64,000 nucleotides of DNA, taken from the NCBI RefSeq assembly GCF_000418325.1, contig NC_021658.1, positions 3,610,001-3,674,000 on the forward strand, written 5' to 3'. A program made the position numbers and the translations under genes. Below the pieces are notes generated by a model that searched no databases, was not told where the DNA came from, and worked only from the letters and a program-made list of their open reading frames with translations. Below are positions 35,001 through 43,595 of the stretch, piece after piece (the stretch's first letter is position 1; every line of letters begins with the position of its first letter). This DNA comes from Sorangium cellulosum So0157-2 (GTDB taxonomy: Bacteria; Myxococcota_A; Polyangia; Polyangiales; Polyangiaceae).

Positions 35001-38000
35001 GCACGAACATCACCTGGAACAGCGGCGAGCGGCCGAGATCCCGCGCCGGCGCGAGCTCCTCGACGAGCTTCTCGAACGGCAGCTCCTGGTGCGCGTACGC
35101 CTCCAGCGTGACCTCTCGCACCCGCGCCAGGAGCTCCAAGAAGGTCGGCTCGCCCGACAGGTCGGTGCGCAGCGCCAGCGTGTTGACGAAGAACCCGATC
35201 AGCCCCTCGATCTCCACCTGGTTCCGGCCCGCGATCGGCGTGCCCACCACGATGTCCTCCTGCCCTGCGTAGCGTGAGAGGAGCACCTTGAGCGCCGCGA
35301 GCAGGATCATGAAGAGCGTCACGTTGTGCCCCCGGCCGAGCGCCCGGAGTGCCGCGCAGAGCTCCGGGCGCAGCGTCACCGGACGCGCCGCCCCGCGGTA
35401 GCTCTTCAAGGGCGGCCGCGGCCGATCCGTCGGCAGGGCCAGCAGGGGCGGCGCGCCGCCGAGCTGCCTCCTCCAGTAGGCGAGCTGCGCTTCGAGCACG
35501 TCGCCCGAGAGCCACTGCCGCTGCCAGAGGGCGTGATCCGCCACCTGGACGGGAAGCTCGGGCAGCGCGCCGGGCCGCCCCGCCGAGAACGCCTCGTACA
35601 GCGAGCACAGCTCCCGCACGAGCACGCCCGTCGACCAGCCGTCAGACACGATGTGGTGCAGCGACACGAGCAACACGTGCGCTCTCTCCGAGCGCCGCAG
35701 CAGCGCCGCCCGGAGGAGCGGCCCTTCGGCCAAAGAGAACGGCCGGTCGGCATCTTCCTCGGCGCGCCGCCGCACCTCGGCCTCCTGCTCCGGGACCGGG
35801 AGCGCCGTGAGGTCGCAGATCGGTAGCGAGAAGCTGGGCTCACCGGCGATCACCTGGCGCGGCTGGCCGCGCCGGGAGGGGAACGTGGTCCGGAGCGCCT
35901 CGTGGCGCCGCACGATTTCGAAGAAGCTTCGCTCCAGCGCCGCGACGTCGAGCGGGCCTTCCAGCCGCACCGCGAAGGGGATGTTGTAGAGCGCGCTGTC
36001 CGGCTGCATCTGTTCGAGGAACCAAAGGCGCTGCTGGGCGAACGACAGCGGCAGCTCACTCCCGCGCTCCCTCGGCTCGAGCGGCGGGGGGAGCGGCGCG
36101 CCGAGGCGGCGGGCAGCCTCGACCCGCGCGGCGAGGGCCAGGGCCGTGGGCGCTTCGAACAGCGCGCGTACCGGCAGCTCCACCGCGAAGCTGCTGCGGA
36201 GACGAGAGATGAGCTGCGTGGCCAGGAGCGAGTGCCCTCCAAGCGCGAAGAAGTCGTCGGAGAGGCTCACCCGGTCGCGGCGCAGCACCTCGGCAAAGAG
36301 GCCCGTCATCAGCTCTTCCACCGGTGTGCGCGGCGCGACGAGGCCGCCCTCCTGCTCCGGCCGCAGCAGCTCGGGCGCTGGGAGCGCGTCGCGGTCGACC
36401 TTGCCGTTCGGCGTGAGCGGCAGCCGGCCGAGCTCCACGAATGCAGCAGGCATCATGAAGGCCGGCAGCGTCTCCTGCACGTGCGCCCGCAGCGACGGGA
36501 TGAGCGATTGCGCCTGCCGGGCGCGGAGCGGTTGATTGGCGCGCGGGAGGCCGGATCGGGCGCCGTGGGGTGGATACCCCGAGGTCCAGGGCCGGCGTCC
36601 CGCCTCTGGCCCGGCGGGCTCGAAGAGCACGTCGATGTGGTCCGGCGGCCTGGCGCGCGACCAGGTGGCGCGCACCGCGTAGCCGAGCCGCTCGCCGAGC
36701 GCGAAGAGCGCCTCCGGACCCACGGCGGCCGTCGCGGCGAGCGCGGCCCGGCGCGAGAGCGCGCCCGCGGTCGCTTCGCCGTCGACGGCGCCGAGCCGGC
36801 CGAGGGCCTGGTGATCGGCGTAGACGCGGGCGTTCGGGATCGCGAGGACCTCGGCGCTCTCGGCGCGCGCCTCGACGAGCCACCGCTCGAGCCCCGCGAG
36901 ATCGCCCCCGACCTCGGTCCACGCCTTCGACGCAGCGATCGGAACCGGCGCACGGGCCTCTCCGACGTGCAGGACGACATCGTAACGATAGCGGAGCATC
37001 TCGTCGTCGCCGCGGCCGCGCTTGATCGCGATCTCCGCGTGGGACAGCCCCGGGATCTCAGGGCAGATGTCGTGGAAATACTCGGGGTCGAGGACCAGCT
37101 CCGATTCCGCCAGCATCCTCTGGCGGACCCGCTCGCCCAGCGCCGCGAGCGGCAGCTCCGGCGGAGCTCGGTAAAGCTCCACCGAGGCGTGGAACGCATC
37201 GAGCAGCGGGAGGCTCCGCACGTCGCCGACGAACACGAAGCCTCCGGGCACGACGGCGCGCACGGCGCCTTGCAGCACGGCCCGGAGATAAGCCTGGTCA
37301 GGGAAGTACTGCACCGTCGAGTTGAGGATCACGGCGTCGAACTGCCGGGCCTCCATGCCGTTGAAATCGCTCGCCTCGCGGCGCGCGAGGGCGACGTGGT
37401 CGAGGCCGAGCCGCTCGACGGTGGGCCGGAGCAGGTCGAGGGCAGCTCGGGAGAAATCCGTGCCCAGGTAGACGGAGCATCGTGGCGCCACCGCGAAGAG
37501 CAAGAGGCCCGTGCCGCAGCCGATCTCCCAGACCCGAGCGGGCGCGAGGGTGAGGATGCGCTGGACGGTGTGATCGCGCCACGCGCGCATGACCTCTCGA
37601 GGGATGGGCTCCTGAGTATAGCTGCTGTTCCAGCCCTGGGTGTTGAAGGTCGGGTCGTGATCCGGCGCTGGCCGGCGATAGCTGTCGTCGAACACCGCGT
37701 TCCACTCCGAGACCTGCGTCGCACGAGTGACGGAGTCTAGCTCCGCGGGTGGCTGCTCGGGCTCGACGGCCGCGACGTAGGCGACCAGCCGCCTGTCGCC
37801 GGGCGCGCTCTCGCGGACCAGAACCGCCGCTTCCCGCACCCCTTCGTGCTGCCGCAGCACCGCCTCGATCTCCTCGAGCTCGATGCGGTAGCCCCGGATC
37901 TTCACCTGGTGATCGCGCCGGCCCACGTACTCTAGGAGTCCATCCGGCCGCCACCGGCACAGGTCCCCCGTCCTGTACATCCGAGCGCCCCCTCGCTCCT

Positions 38001-41000
38001 GGAACGGATCTGGAACGAACCGCTCCGCCGTCAGCTCAGGGCGATGGATGTAGCCGCGCGCCACGCCCGCGCCGCCGATGTAGAGTTCTCCGACGACGCC
38101 GATGGGTACAGGCGAGAGACCATCGTCCAGCACATAGGCCCGGGTGTTGGCGATGGGCCGACCGATCGGAACGGCCCCCGTCGCGCTCGCTCCGCCCGCC
38201 ACCTCGTACGCGCAGCAGCCGACCACCGTCTCCGTGGGTCCGTACTCGTTGATGAGCCGGGTTCGCGGCGCGTGCTGCTGGAAGAAGGAGAGCTGATCCC
38301 AGGTCAGCGCTTCGCCGCCGATGACGAGCGCCCCCGTCCGTCCCGCCGCCTCCCCGGCCGGCAGCAGGTGGCCGAGCAGGGTCAGGTGTGCTGGCGTGAG
38401 CTTGACGAGGCTCAGACCTTCCTCACGTCGCAATGCCTCGACGAGCGCCTCCTCGGTGTCAGCGACCAGGACGACCCGCCCGCCCGCGAGGAGCGGGGAG
38501 AACAGCCCTGTGACGGTGAGATCGAACCCGAGCGACGAGTGGATCAGGGCGCCCCGCCCTTCGGCCACCCGGTATGCGTCGGTACACCAAGCGAGGTAAT
38601 TGACGAGCCCTCGGTGAGGGATCATCACCCCTTTGGGTGTGCCAGAAGAGCCCGACGTGTAGATCACGTAAGCAAGGCTGTCCGGCCCGGCCCCGCTCAC
38701 CGGGTTGTCGGTTCGCTCTCCGGCGAGGCTCTCCCCTTCGGCGTCCAGCGAGAGGCGCCGCGCGCCGTGCCTCGGCAGGATGCCAGCCAGCCGCTCCTGG
38801 GTGAGCAGCAGCGTGCCCCCGGCGTCCTGCAGCATGAAGGCGAGCCGCTCCGAGGGGTAGCTCGGATCGAGCGGCACATAGGCCCCACCCGCCTTGAGGA
38901 TGCCCAGGAGCCCCACCACCATCTCGATCGAGCGCTCGACGCAGAGCCCGACGAGCACGTCCGGCCCCACCCCGAGCGACTGGAGACGATGCGCCAGCTG
39001 ATTGGCGCGCCGGTTCAGCTCCCGGTACGAGAGCACCCGCTGCTCGAACACCACCGCCACGGCGTCGGGGGTCCTCTCCACCTGCTCCTCGATCAGCGCG
39101 TGGATGCAGCGGCCGTCGGGGTACTCTGCCGCGGTGTCGTTCCACGCCTCGATCACCTCGTGCCGCTCGTCCGGCGAAAGGAGCGAGAGCTCGGAGATCC
39201 GCCGCCCAGGCGCCTCTGCGACGCTCCCGAGCAGCGTACGGAAGTGCCCTGCCATCCGCGCGATGGTCGCGGCGTCGAAGAGATCCGTGGCGTACTCCAG
39301 CTCTCCGACCAGGCCGGACTCCGTCTCTTGCAGCGACAACGTGAGGTCGCGCTTCGCCGTCGTCCCCTGGACGTAGAGCGGGAGGAGCTTCACGCCGCCG
39401 AGCGACGCCTCCGGCAGCGGCGCGTTCTGCAGGACGAGCATCACCTGGAACAGCGGTGAGCGGCTGAGATCTCGCTCCGGCGCGAGCTCCTCCACGAGCC
39501 TCTCGAACGGCAGGTCCTGGTGGGCATACGCTCCGAGCGTGACCTCTCGCACCCGCCCGAGCAGCTCGACGAACGCCGGGTCTCCCGAGAGATCGGTGCG
39601 CAGCACCAGGGTGTTGACGAAGAACCCGATCAGCCCTTCGGTCTCCACGTGGGTGCGGCCCGCGATCGGCGCGCCTACCACGATGTCGTCCTGCCCCGCA
39701 TAACGCGACAGCAGCACCTTGAAGGCCGAGAGCAGCGTCATGAACAGCGTCACCCTGTGCCGCCTGCCGAGGTCCCGGAGCCTCGCGACGAGGGCCGCGG
39801 GCAGCTCCAGCCGCAGGGCGGCGCCGCGGTAGGTCTGCATCGCCGGCCGCGGCCGATCCGTGGGTAGCGAAAGAGCGGAAGGCGCTCCAGCCAGCTGCTG
39901 CTTCCAGTACGCGAGCTGCGCCTGCAAGAGCTCCCCCGAGAGCCACTGCCGCTGCCACAGGGCATAATCCGCATACTGGATGGGCAGGTCGGGCAGCGGC
40001 GAGGGCCGGCCAGCCGAGAACGCCTCGTAGAGCGCCGAGCTCTCCCGCAGGAAAACGCCCATCGACCAGCCGTCCGAGACGATGTGATGCGCGGTGAACA
40101 AGAGCACGTGTGCCCTGTCGGACAGCCGCAGCAACGTCGCACGCAAGAGCGGCCCCTTGGCCAGAGAGAGCGGCCTCGCTGCTTCTTCCTCCGCTCGCCG
40201 CTGCACCTCCTCGTCCTGGGCCGGTCCGAGCAGCTCCCCGAGGTCGATGACCTGCAGCATCTGAAGGGGAGGCTCGGGGTCGATCACCTGGCGCGCTTTC
40301 CCCTCGGCAGCGGGGAACGTGGTCCGGAGCGCCCCATGACGCCGCACGACCTCGAGGAGACTCCGCTCGAGCGCAGGGACGTCGAGCGGCCCCTCCAGAC
40401 GTACGGCCATCGGGACGTTGTAGAAGGCGTTGTTCGGGACCAGCTGATCCAAAAACCACAGCCGCTGCTGCGCGAACGAGAGCGGCGGGTCCGTCCCGCG
40501 CGCCACAGCGCCGAGCGAGGGCCGTGGCGGTGCGTCGCGGCGGCAGGCGTCCTCGACGCGCGCAGAGAGCTCCGCGACGGTGGGCGCCTCGAACAGCGCC
40601 CGCAGCGGCAGCTCCACCGCGAAGCTGGATCGGACGCGCGAGAGCAGCTGGGTCGCCAGCAGCGAGTGGCCCCCGAGCGCGAAGAAGTCGTCGAGGGCGC
40701 CCACGCGGTCGAGGCGCAGCACCTCGGCGTAGAGGTCCGACACCAGCTCCTCCACCTGCGAACGCGGGGCGATGAAGCCGTCGCCGCGCTCCGACCGCGC
40801 AGGAGAGGGAGCTGGGAGGACCTTGCGGTCGATCTTGCCGTTCGACGTCAACGGCAGGGCGTCGAGCACCACGAAGCTCGAAGGCATCATGGGGTCCGGC
40901 AACACCTTCTTCAGAAACTGCCGCAGGTCGTCCGCCAGCTTGCTCGGGCTGGACCACGCCGGGACGCGCTCGGCCCCCGGGCCGCCGAGCGTCGCCGCGG

Positions 41001-43131
41001 GGCCATGGAGAGCCAGGGACGTCCGCCGCGCATAGACGTCATAGAGCCCGGTGTCCGCGAGGATCGGGGTCTGCTCGACGGTGATCTCATAGCCGTGCTC
41101 CTCCAGCAGCGCGCTGATCCGGGAGAGCCGGCCATCGATGTCGTGGACCTCGACGACGATCTGTCCGATCTTCTCGAAGTCGTCGTCGTCGATGCCTGCG
41201 AGGACGTCGAGCTCGCTCTTCTCGACGTCGATCTTCAGCAGATCGATCCGCTCCACACCGTGCTCGCGGATCACGTCCGACAGGCGCCGCAGCGTGCAGC
41301 TGAATTGCTCGGTCGAGAGCCGCTGCGCCACGATCTCCTCGAGCTCCTCCTCGGAGCACGCCTGGCCGAGCGCGCGGCGCTGGTTGCGGAGGAACGCCTT
41401 CACGATCCGGCGCGTCTCTTCCGCGTCGGCGAAGCGGCCGGAGATCACGGAGTTGCCGGGGTAGTAGGTGAACACGTCCTGCCGGGCATCGCTGGCCAAA
41501 CCGTACTCGAACAGCCTCGCGTCGACGCCATGGAGGTCGAGGTTGATGCGGAGCGCTTCGAAGAGCGGTGGAATTGGCTCGAACGCGTAGACCACGGCGC
41601 CCTCGCACCGCGCGTGGGCGAAGAGCGAGAACAGTCCGATGTTGGCGCCCACGTCGAAGACGATGGCCCCCGAAGGGAGCGCGATACCGTGCTTCAGGTA
41701 GGTGCCGCTGCTGAAGATCTCCTGATAGAGGAACTCGGTCTCGCTGCGGTTCTGGTGCACGATCACCATGCCGTTCGGCAGCTCGTGCGTCGAGCGACCG
41801 GACAGCCGCCCTTCCCGCTGGAGCCTGAACAGGCGCAGCAGATGCGCCGCCTGCTCTGGATCCGGCGTGACGTAGGCCACGATGCGCTGATCGCCGGAGA
41901 CGTCCTCGCGGACCGCAGCCACCGCCTCCTGCACGGCGGGATGCCGTCGCAACGTCGACTCGATCTCGCCGAGCTCGACGCGGTGGCCGCGAACCTTGAC
42001 CTGATGATCCGCTCGGCCGAGGTACTCGAGCGTCCCGTCGGGCAGCCACCGGCACCTGTCGCCGGTGCGATAGAGGCGCCGGCCCGGTGAAGCGCTGAAG
42101 GGGTCGGCGATGAACCTCTCTGCGGTCAGCTCCGGGCGGTTCAGGTAGCCGCGGGCGAGCCCGGGGCCGCCGACGTACAGCTCACCGGCGACGCCGATGG
42201 GCAACAGCGCACCGGCCCGGTCCAGCACATACGCCTGGAGGTCGGGCAGAGGACGGCCGATGGGGCTGCCGCCCGCGCCGCCCGCGTCGCGGGGGCTGAG
42301 CGGCAGGTAGGTGACATGCACCGTGGTCTCGGTGATGCCGTACATGTTCACGAGCCGCGGGGCCTGCTCGCCGTGGCGCGCGAACCACGGCGCCAGGCTC
42401 GACACGTCCAGCGCCTCGCCGCCGAAGATGACGAGCCGCAGCGGCAGCTCCGGCTGCCCGGCATACGCGCCGTCGGCCACGAGGAGCTGGCGAAACGCGG
42501 ACGGCGTCTGGTTCAAGACCGTCACGCCCTGCTCGCGCAACAGGCCGTGGAAGGCCTCGGGGCAGCGGCTCACCTCAAAGGCCACCACGACCAGGCGCCC
42601 GCCATAGAGCAGCGCGCCCCACATCTCCCAGACCGAGAAGTCGAACGCGTACGAGTGGAAGAGCGTCCACACGTCGCGCTCGCCGAAGCCGAACCACGTC
42701 TCGGTCGCACGGAACAGGCGGACGACATGGCCGTGCTCCACCAGCGTGCCCTTCGGCTTGCCCGTCGAGCCCGAGGTGTACATGACGTAGGCGAGGTGCT
42801 CGCGCCGCGCTCGGCTCGGCGCGTTGTCCTCGCACGCCGCCGGCAGCGTCGCGCCCTCCTCGTCGAGGTACAGCGTCGTCACGGCGTGCTCCGGCAGCCG
42901 GCCGGCGAGCGCCGAGTGCGTCAGCAGCACCCCCGGGCGCGCGTCCTCCAGCATGAATCCCAGCCGCTCGGCTGGATGGCTCGGGTCGAGCGGCACGTAC
43001 GCCCCTCCAGCCTTGAGGATGCTCACGATCCCCACCACCATCTCCACCGACCGCTCCACGCACAGCCCCACCAGCACCTCGGGCCCGACGCCCAGCGACC
43101 GGAGCCGGTGCGCGAGCCGGTTGGCTCGCCC
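32044..43131 (-). CDS. NRPS B, downstream part: A(Thr)+FkbM-MT, PCP, C, A(Asn)+N-MT, PCP, C, A(Pro), PCP, TE
   Basis: This is the 3' part of the giant NRPS, separated from the 5' part by a 191-bp duplication that shifts the frame; it has no start of its own (the frame is open to 43455 as noncoding-like sequence). Domains: rest of A5 to 40830, code DFWNIGMVHK (Thr), with an FkbM-type methyltransferase inserted; PCP near 40700; C at 40490-39180 (HHIVSDGWS); A6 code DLTKVGEVGK (Asn-like) with an N-methyltransferase; PCP near 36250; C at 36070-34770; A7 code DVQYTAHVVK (Pro-like); PCP near 33050; thioesterase 32900-32044 with Gly-Trp-Ser-Leu-Gly-Gly and a late His-His. Codes were read by eye against GrsA positions. 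It ends the assembly line and releases the peptide. Confidence 0.87.
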   Translation of the reverse strand, partial: GRANRLAHRLRSLGVGPEVLVGLCVERSVEMVVGIVSILKAGGAYVPLDPSHPAERLGFMLEDARPGVLLTHSALAGRLPEHAVTTLYLDEEGATLPAACEDNAPSRARREHLAYVMYTSGSTGKPKGTLVEHGHVVRLFRATETWFGFGERDVWTLFHSYAFDFSVWEMWGALLYGGRLVVVAFEVSRCPEAFHGLLREQGVTVLNQTPSAFRQLLVADGAYAGQPELPLRLVIFGGEALDVSSLAPWFARHGEQAPRLVNMYGITETTVHVTYLPLSPRDAGGAGGSPIGRPLPDLQAYVLDRAGALLPIGVAGELYVGGPGLARGYLNRPELTAERFIADPFSASPGRRLYRTGDRCRWLPDGTLEYLGRADHQVKVRGHRVELGEIESTLRRHPAVQEAVAAVREDVSGDQRIVAYVTPDPEQAAHLLRLFRLQREGRLSGRSTHELPNGMVIVHQNRSETEFLYQEIFSSGTYLKHGIALPSGAIVFDVGANIGLFSLFAHARCEGAVVYAFEPIPPLFEALRINLDLHGVDARLFEYGLASDARQDVFTYYPGNSVISGRFADAEETRRIVKAFLRNQRRALGQACSEEELEEIVAQRLSTEQFSCTLRRLSDVIREHGVERIDLLKIDVEKSELDVLAGIDDDDFEKIGQIVVEVHDIDGRLSRISALLEEHGYEITVEQTPILADTGLYDVYARRTSLALHGPAATLGGPGAERVPAWSSPSKLADDLRQFLKKVLPDPMMPSSFVVLDALPLTSNGKIDRKVLPAPSPARSERGDGFIAPRSQVEELVSDLYAEVLRLDRVGALDDFFALGGHSLLATQLLSRVRSSFAVELPLRALFEAPTVAELSARVEDACRRDAPPRPSLGAVARGTDPPLSFAQQRLWFLDQLVPNNAFYNVPMAVRLEGPLDVPALERSLLEVVRRHGALRTTFPAAEGKARQVIDPEPPLQMLQVIDLGELLGPAQDEEVQRRAEEEAARPLSLAKGPLLRATLLRLSDRAHVLLFTAHHIVSDGWSMGVFLRESSALYEAFSAGRPSPLPDLPIQYADYALWQRQWLSGELLQAQLAYWKQQLAGAPSALSLPTDRPRPAMQTYRGAALRLELPAALVARLRDLGRRHRVTLFMTLLSAFKVLLSRYAGQDDIVVGAPIAGRTHVETEGLIGFFVNTLVLRTDLSGDPAFVELLGRVREVTLGAYAHQDLPFERLVEELAPERDLSRSPLFQVMLVLQNAPLPEASLGGVKLLPLYVQGTTAKRDLTLSLQETESGLVGELEYATDLFDAATIARMAGHFRTLLGSVAEAPGRRISELSLLSPDERHEVIEAWNDTAAEYPDGRCIHALIEEQVERTPDAVAVVFEQRVLSYRELNRRANQLAHRLQSLGVGPDVLVGLCVERSIEMVVGLLGILKAGGAYVPLDPSYPSERLAFMLQDAGGTLLLTQERLAGILPRHGARRLSLDAEGESLAGERTDNPVSGAGPDSLAYVIYTSGSSGTPKGVMIPHRGLVNYLAWCTDAYRVAEGRGALIHSSLGFDLTVTGLFSPLLAGGRVVLVADTEEALVEALRREEGLSLVKLTPAHLTLLGHLLPAGEAAGRTGALVIGGEALTWDQLSFFQQHAPRTRLINEYGPTETVVGCCAYEVAGGASATGAVPIGRPIANTRAYVLDDGLSPVPIGVVGELYIGGAGVARGYIHRPELTAERFVPDPFQERGGARMYRTGDLCRWRPDGLLEYVGRRDHQVKIRGYRIELEEIEAVLRQHEGVREAAVLVRESAPGDRRLVAYVAAVEPEQPPAELDSVTRATQVSEWNAVFDDSYRRPAPDHDPTFNTQGWNSSYTQEPIPREVMRAWRDHTVQRILTLAPARVWEIGCGTGLLLFAVAPRCSVYLGTDFSRAALDLLRPTVERLGLDHVALARREASDFNGMEARQFDAVILNSTVQYFPDQAYLRAVLQGAVRAVVPGGFVFVGDVRSLPLLDAFHASVELYRAPPELPLAALGERVRQRMLAESELVLDPEYFHDICPEIPGLSHAEIAIKRGRGDDEMLRYRYDVVLHVGEARAPVPIAASKAWTEVGGDLAGLERWLVEARAESAEVLAIPNARVYADHQALGRLGAVDGEATAGALSRRAALAATAAVGPEALFALGERLGYAVRATWSRARPPDHIDVLFEPAGPEAGRRPWTSGYPPHGARSGLPRANQPLRARQAQSLIPSLRAHVQETLPAFMMPAAFVELGRLPLTPNGKVDRDALPAPELLRPEQEGGLVAPRTPVEELMTGLFAEVLRRDRVSLSDDFFALGGHSLLATQLISRLRSSFAVELPVRALFEAPTALALAARVEAARRLGAPLPPPLEPRERGSELPLSFAQQRLWFLEQMQPDSALYNIPFAVRLEGPLDVAALERSFFEIVRRHEALRTTFPSRRGQPRQVIAGEPSFSLPICDLTALPVPEQEAEVRRRAEEDADRPFSLAEGPLLRAALLRRSERAHVLLVSLHHIVSDGWSTGVLVRELCSLYEAFSAGRPGALPELPVQVADHALWQRQWLSGDVLEAQLAYWRRQLGGAPPLLALPTDRPRPPLKSYRGAARPVTLRPELCAALRALGRGHNVTLFMILLAALKVLLSRYAGQEDIVVGTPIAGRNQVEIEGLIGFFVNTLALRTDLSGEPTFLELLARVREVTLEAYAHQELPFEKLVEELAPARDLGRSPLFQVMFVLQNAPSPELRLGEARLSPLPLATTTAKFDLLLSLEEGDQGLMGSVEYATDLFEDATIARMISDLQTLLEAIVKEPERSIGELSLVTPEERRRLLWAWNDTKIERPQDPCVHELLEAQVERTPDALAVQLGGEQLSYRELNRRANRLAHHLRSLGVGPGALVGLCVERSPAAMVALLGVLKAGGAYVPIDPSYPGARIAAMLEDATAPVVLTQASLAPRLPPSGASIVCLDTDGERWSRAPEDNPAPITTPDELAYVLYTSGSTGEPKGVAMPHRPLANLLFWQLRSFGHPGAARTLQFASMSFDVSFQEIFSTWSSGGALVLLGDDDRRDPSRLLHWLDELSVERAYLPPVMLQQVAEAAAREGRAPRALREITTAGEQLIVTRAIADLLAALPGCSLQNHYGPTEAHVVTAFTLPERPELGPAPIGRPIDNVRIHLLDRHLEPVPIGVAGELYIGGACLARGYWRRPELTRQRFLPDPHGGEPGARLYRTGDLARYRPDGSIEFLGRVDRQVKLRGFRIELGEIDAALTRHPDVHEAAVVLREDAPGDRHLVAYMVPRGAAKATAEVRSHLQGELPTYMIPAAFVWLEAMPLTSNGKLDRGALPAPGAAQIERDALLAPRDTLELELVRIWEELLNVRPVGVRDDFFALGGHSLLAAQLMARIHERFGQAFPLSTLFQGSTVEALAQRLRERARPRPWAPLITIQPAGVGRPFFCVHPGGGNVLCYADLARHLGEDRPFYGFQARGIEDDQQPHHRIEDMAAQYVEALRAVQPEGPYLLGGWSLGGHVAFEMAHQLLRDGQRVDLLAILDSSASGPAASPPEPAEDDVRILVELARGFEVSISDDYLRGLGPDDQVGYLVDCIVRQSLLPPGFSVLEARRIARLVRASVQALERYAPRLYPERITLFRASEQPAPPALEGAQPALLDPTAGWRELSPHPVEVHEVPGTHHTMVREPHVRILASRLRRCLLAVDPLPSGVTQAAA
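36620..37710 (-). other. N-methyltransferase domain inside the Asn-type A domain
   Basis: Between the A8 block (KIRGYRIELEEIEAVLRQHE) and the A10 block (NGKVDRDALP) lies an insert of about 360 residues. NTQGWNSSYTQEPIP and WEIGCGTGLLLFAVAP are typical of NRPS N-methyltransferases, with the SAM-binding motif in the second. The incorporated Asn-like residue is therefore probably N-methylated. Confidence 0.85.
41030..41850 (-). other. FkbM-family methyltransferase domain inside a Thr-type A domain
   Basis: The A domain is interrupted after VAYVTPDPEQ by about 270 residues with IVFDVGANIGLFSLFAH, VYAFEPIPPL and LLKIDVEKSELDVLAG, the FkbM methyltransferase signature, and resumes before NGKIDRKVLP. 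FkbM enzymes usually methylate oxygen, unlike the N-methyltransferase found in the next module. With a Thr code this suggests O-methyl-threonine, an inference. Confidence 0.8.
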
Positions 43132-43595
43132 GCGTCCTCCAGCATGATTCCCAGCCGCTCGGCTGGATGGCTCGGGTCGAGCGGCACGTACGCCCCTCCA
43201 GCCTTGAGGATGCTCACGATCCCCACCACCATCTCCACCGACCGCTCCACGCACAGCCCCACCAGCACCTCGGGCCCGACGCCCAGCGACCGGAGCCGGT
43301 GCGCGAGCCGGTTGGCTCGCCGGTTCAGCTCGCGGTAGGAGAGCGTCTGGCCCTCGAACACCACCGCCACCGCCTCCGGCGTCCTCTCCACCTGCGCTTC
43401 GAACAGCTCGTGGAGGCACGCCTCCTCCGCGTAGCTCACCCCTGTTCCGTTCCACTCCGACACAAGCTGCCGCCGCTCCGCCGCCGTCAGCAGCCCGAGC
43501 TCCCCTATCCGACGCTCCGGCCCTTCCGCGAGCCCTTCCAGCAGCGTCTGCAGGTGCCCCGCCATCCGCGCGATCGTCCCAGCGTCGAAGAGGTC
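41960..43595. repeat. Near-identical copy of 60779-62223 (Thr A domains)
   Basis: The Thr-specific A domain here and that of NRPS A are near identical at DNA level, offset 18819 bp left of the 191-bp duplication and 18628 bp right of it. The match breaks off sharply at both ends. It ends in the last part of each preceding C domain. Confidence 0.8.
42941..43322. repeat. 191-bp tandem duplication disrupting NRPS B
   Basis: 42941-43131 and 43132-43322 are the same A-domain segment in tandem, differing at about one base (GCATGAATCC versus GCATGATTCC) near the start. 191 is not a multiple of three, so the frame changes. The homologous A domain of NRPS A near 61.8 kb has a single copy. Removing one copy joins both parts into one frame from 56846 to 32044. 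Confidence 0.9.
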
